A DNA stretch of 64,000 nucleotides from Spisula solida. Lineage: Eukaryota > Mollusca > Bivalvia > Venerida > Mactridae. How positions within the stretch are numbered: position 1 is the stretch's first letter; each line of letters begins with the position of its first letter. The DNA lies in assembly GCA_947247005.1 (NCBI GenBank), contig OX365944.1:21861501-21925500 (forward strand). The letters run 5' to 3'. Shown piece by piece: positions 60,604 through 64,000 of the stretch. The translations under genes were made by a program, and so were the position numbers. Under the pieces are notes generated by a model. It searched no databases. It was given only the letters and a program-made list of their open reading frames with translations, and was not told where the DNA came from.

Positions 60604-62594
60604 TGTCACTGACCGGCTGTAGAATAGGCATATAACTGTATAGATTTCTTATAAACGTTTGCCTAGTCTGTTTTGGGATCAAAGTATAGTGTAAAATCTC
60701 GAATAATAAAAAGTACTCGTACAAATTCACATTAGTTTTAGCGTAATGATATACATACAATTAGGACCATTAAAGAGTAAGTAAACGGAGACATTGAATA
60801 CGATGCAACAGGAGGTGGTGTTGTTTGACGGAGATTTATAAAACAAAGTAAACGGATTGATCAATTTCCATTCAGTCCCAAGAGTGTAATTATCTAGCAC
60901 TGAAATTAATCGTTATGGGATAAATATGTAGACAGACAGACGCGCGGCTCATTGTCAAGAAAGCTTCAGAGAAGACATGAAACTCCAAGGAAAGACATGA
61001 TTCACTATCAACGTTTCAACAGACAACCGAGAACGTTTTCTCGAACATATTATGTTCTCGGATTCCTGGCCAAGTCAGTGTTATTTTATATACTAGTAAA
61101 CATGCGAAATCTTCTTGAAATACTTTGACATTTTCTCACATCCGTTGATTTATCATAAAACGGTAATGAACTATTACAACTATCTATTATCCAGACACGT
61201 TTATAGGAACAGCATGAATTTATAACAGAATGCATAATCAGAATGTCAGCCCACCAGTTTGATTTTAAATATCTATAAATCATTACATGCTCAGACAGCC
61301 AACAAAACAGGCAATACATTTAATTCATGGTTCTGAACGGAATGAAGGTATGATGTCAATCATTGGTAATAGTATTAAGATAAATAAGGAACAAACTGAT
61401 CGTTTATGTAAATCACCTAAACTCAAATGAATAAAATATTTGACGAATGACATACATCATTCAATGAATGAGAAAATACATGATTAAAAAATCATTCACT
61501 ATTTAAGCATTCTGTTCCAATGACGTTTTATGCAAATATATATATAGGAACAAAACCTGTGGCTTGGTTAGAAGAAAAATTTGTATACATGAACATTTGA
61601 TGGTGCAAAAAAGCGATAAGAAATACTGTACATACACACAAACTTCCATACTGAAACGGCGGCAGCGTCTACCAATTTACGCAAGAGGCAGACATAGCAC
61701 ATACCATCTACCAGCAAACGTTACAGGCTTTGCACATATTGAGACATTTTCCCTGAATAAACCTGGACCATTACTAAATAGGCTTACGCAGTAATGCAGT
61801 AATGCTTACAAAATATCAAATCTGCCAACAATGCGGGTACAGTGGTAGGAGAAGAATCTATTCAAAAATCACTTAAAGAATACAATTTTACCGAATTAGT
61901 TATGCTAAGAACCGGAACCAATTGAACAACTTCTTAGAACGCCAACCCAAGGAACATTCCTATAACGATCCGAATTCTCGCAATTTAACAGGAATATGTG
62001 GTTTGAAGAAAATGTCTCTGACGAATAGACATACACAACGATATAAGATGGGTGACAACACTAGAGGAGCAGGCTACAATTTGTACAATGTTTCATTTTA
62101 TACAATGTTTGTTTCAGTTTGTACGTAATAAAGTAAGAGTATCTACATAATTTGGAAATAATTATGATTAATTATATATCTAACAAATGACAAATATCGT
62201 CATAGCACGACTTTGTATGCATTTACGTACAAACTTCTTTCAACAACAATATTTACCAACATTCTACCTTTATGTACACAGTGGAACATCGTGGTTCTAA
62301 AACTTGGGTACGTTGTGTGGTCAATAAGTGTTATTAACATCAATAATCGTATTTCCTTAAGTTTCATTTAATTCAATATGTTCTTTATCGAGTATTTGTC
62401 ACCCTCGTACATGTAATCTACACATGGTGTTTTGAGTACATAGGTTACAAAACACAATCCATCTGGTGATATTTAATGTTCTCCAGGGATTCAACAGAAC
62501 GTACTTTACTGCTGTATTTATCATTACACATATCAGGTTTGGTGAGCATTATGACAACATAATTATGCTGGTACTATTTTTAAACAGAAACTTC

Positions 62595-62780
62595 ATAATA
62601 AACATAAACATAATTCGAAGTCCACAATGTGTCATTCATTGCGGAGTGAGTATATAGGCTTGCTTGAGATATCGATTGTTTGGGGATGTGGATGGTTCGA
62701 TGTCTGACTCTTGCGTGGATGACTAGGCGCTGCCGTCGTTGATGTGTGACTTTGGGTGGTATGTGCGCTACGGTATTTTC
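62595..62780 (-). mobile_element. 186-bp insertion specific to copy C
   Basis: Copy B reads straight through (AAACTTC then TTGTGGACAATTAGC at about 44213-44230), while C has 186 extra bases here bordered by TTC. Read on the minus strand it contains ACGACGGCAGCGCCTAG, then CACGCAAGAGTCAGACATCG, matching a plus-strand stretch of copy C itself at 61656-61722 (ACGGCGGCAGCGTCTACC, then CGCAAGAGGCAGACATAG) and of B at 43182-43245. No inverted ends. It could be a small retroposed or SINE-like unit. Confidence 0.55.
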
Positions 62781-64000
62781 TGTGGACAATTAGCACATTA
62801 CAAAGCACAAGCGAATACTAGCTAAGGAGCGAAACATTGAAAAAAGGATTATGTAAATATACATGTATATCATTTATATTTTTCTAAGCAAACACGACCA
62901 CGACACTAACGCATGTCTTTCAAATAAGTTGTATTGGACCAAAAGTTGTTTTCATGCGTCAGTATTTTACAATCTAAACTTCAAAATTCGGATGTGACGG
63001 TTATAAAATCATTGGTACTAATGCATCGAAGACCAAATAATGTCTCGTGATTAAAGTCTTGCACAAGAAGTCGGGACCTCTGGCCCCTCTAGAAGAAGGC
63101 ATTGAACGGTGTTCAAAAGAAGGAGTACGCCTTGAGAGGTTAAGGGAGTGCTCTAAATGAGCCCTAAATGAGGATTGCCTTTGTAAAAAAGTCCAAGTGC
63201 ATGGAGTCCACTGTCATAATTAATGGTATTTCCGGTGACATATACGTGCAATACTAAGTATTAAGATTGTGTGCAGCTTTCACATTGCAGTGTTTGTTCC
63301 AAATAAATTTAAGGGTTTGGGTTGAACGTCCATATTGGTTGAAGGGCCCAAACTTTTTGGAGCAAGTGTATTTCAAGATAAGTCAGAAACAGGAAAATTC
63401 AAATATACAAATTATACCAATACAAGTATTGAGTGTCAGATAACTCAAGGTGTAATAAAATCTTCATATTGTGAGATTCCCTTACACGTTCAATGGTATA
63501 TGTCTGCGTTTTAAATATTTTATGATGCTCGCCTGTGATGCCAAATTATTTTGATTTCCTGATACAAAAGGTTAAATATGTCGAAGATGATAGCAAAATG
63601 TCACCCATTGTATATATAACATTTCTACAATGAAAACAATCAATAAAACATAGTGTTTAGTTTGGCTTCATAGCCCATGATTGCATAGAATACGTTTCGC
63701 TGTTCGGAACATTATACCTGTTTCCGACTGATCCTAATGGATTATTGGCATAAAGTGATTTGAGTGGTCAAATCAAATGCGGATATCTACATACAATGTA
63801 GCTGTAAACTATCGCTCATGTTGACTAGATAGTGAATTATCATGATATCGAATTACATCCAATATGAAAAATAATGTATTAAATGGTTAATTACTATGCA
63901 ATCTTAATCAGAACTAGAGTAATTTCAATATTATTAGCTGATGCGTTCGATTCTATGACGGAACAACGTTTACTCATTATGGGGCTTTAGATGAGTTCTT

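Larger units (their letters stand above)
54885..64000 (+). repeat. segmental duplication copy C (runs off the window)
   Basis: Matches copy B through 54930-55852 and, after the foldback element, 60607-64000. Relative to B it lacks about 1.3 kb at about 61040 (B 41240-42575). It also has an extra 186 bp at 62595-62780 and the 4.75-kb foldback insertion. Conserved blocks carry no shared frame. The copy is cut by the window end, so its full length is unknown. Confidence 0.85.

Noticed and set aside
1..64000. CRISPR array, bacterial operon or prophage
   Set aside because: Tandem arrays here lack constant repeat/variable spacer layout, no ribosome-binding sites or dense coding exist, and SINE/MITE/LTR content is eukaryotic.

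Overview
This is an AT-rich, intron- or intergenic-type stretch of a metazoan nuclear genome, most likely a bivalve mollusc. The pointers are a tRNA-derived SINE whose 3' domain resembles the molluscan 'Meta-domain' type, several elements that begin TTATGC, carry a GTCCGT-rich leader and contain 155-172 bp tandem arrays, mariner-type termini, and AGGTCA-rich repeats. The species call is an inference. No bacterial operon, rRNA, CRISPR or intact tRNA gene was seen. The only stretch that reads like cellular coding sequence is one candidate exon on the minus strand (27651-27964), of unknown product. Nearly all other open frames are chance frames or frames inside repeats whose unit length is a multiple of three.

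Layout. 1-12.5 kb: unassigned AT-rich DNA with small inverted-repeat elements (986-1467, 2667-4109, 6007-6252, 7659-7902, 10311-10465), a SINE inserted in one half of a tandem duplication (about 2047-2350) and a SINE with a clean 7-bp target duplication (11358-11626). 12.5-16.3 kb: a structurally complete but non-coding LTR retrotransposon with two apparently identical 891-bp LTRs, primer binding site, polypurine tract and 5-bp target duplication. 16.8-23.3 kb: a hAT MITE with 8-bp target duplication, a TTATGC element with a 155-bp tandem array, a 33-bp minisatellite, and further inverted-repeat elements.

23.3-64 kb: three diverged, same-orientation copies (A 23.3-36.2 kb, B 38.3-47.3 kb, C 54.9 kb to the window end) of a long non-coding segment. 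B and C are close, A is older. Because the copies align, elements present in one and absent from the others can be read as insertions with their empty sites. C carries a 4.75-kb foldback element (55856-60603) with roughly 0.75-kb inverted arms around a 2.7-kb array of 42-bp units; its empty site is in B. B carries a 1.5-kb Helitron-like element (39006-40502) that C and A lack. A carries mariner-type elements, a TTATGC element and the candidate exon.

The main interest is therefore a dense set of non-autonomous mobile elements, several with internal tandem arrays, layered on an old segmental triplication. All alignments here were made by eye; no identity percentages or database matches are claimed.
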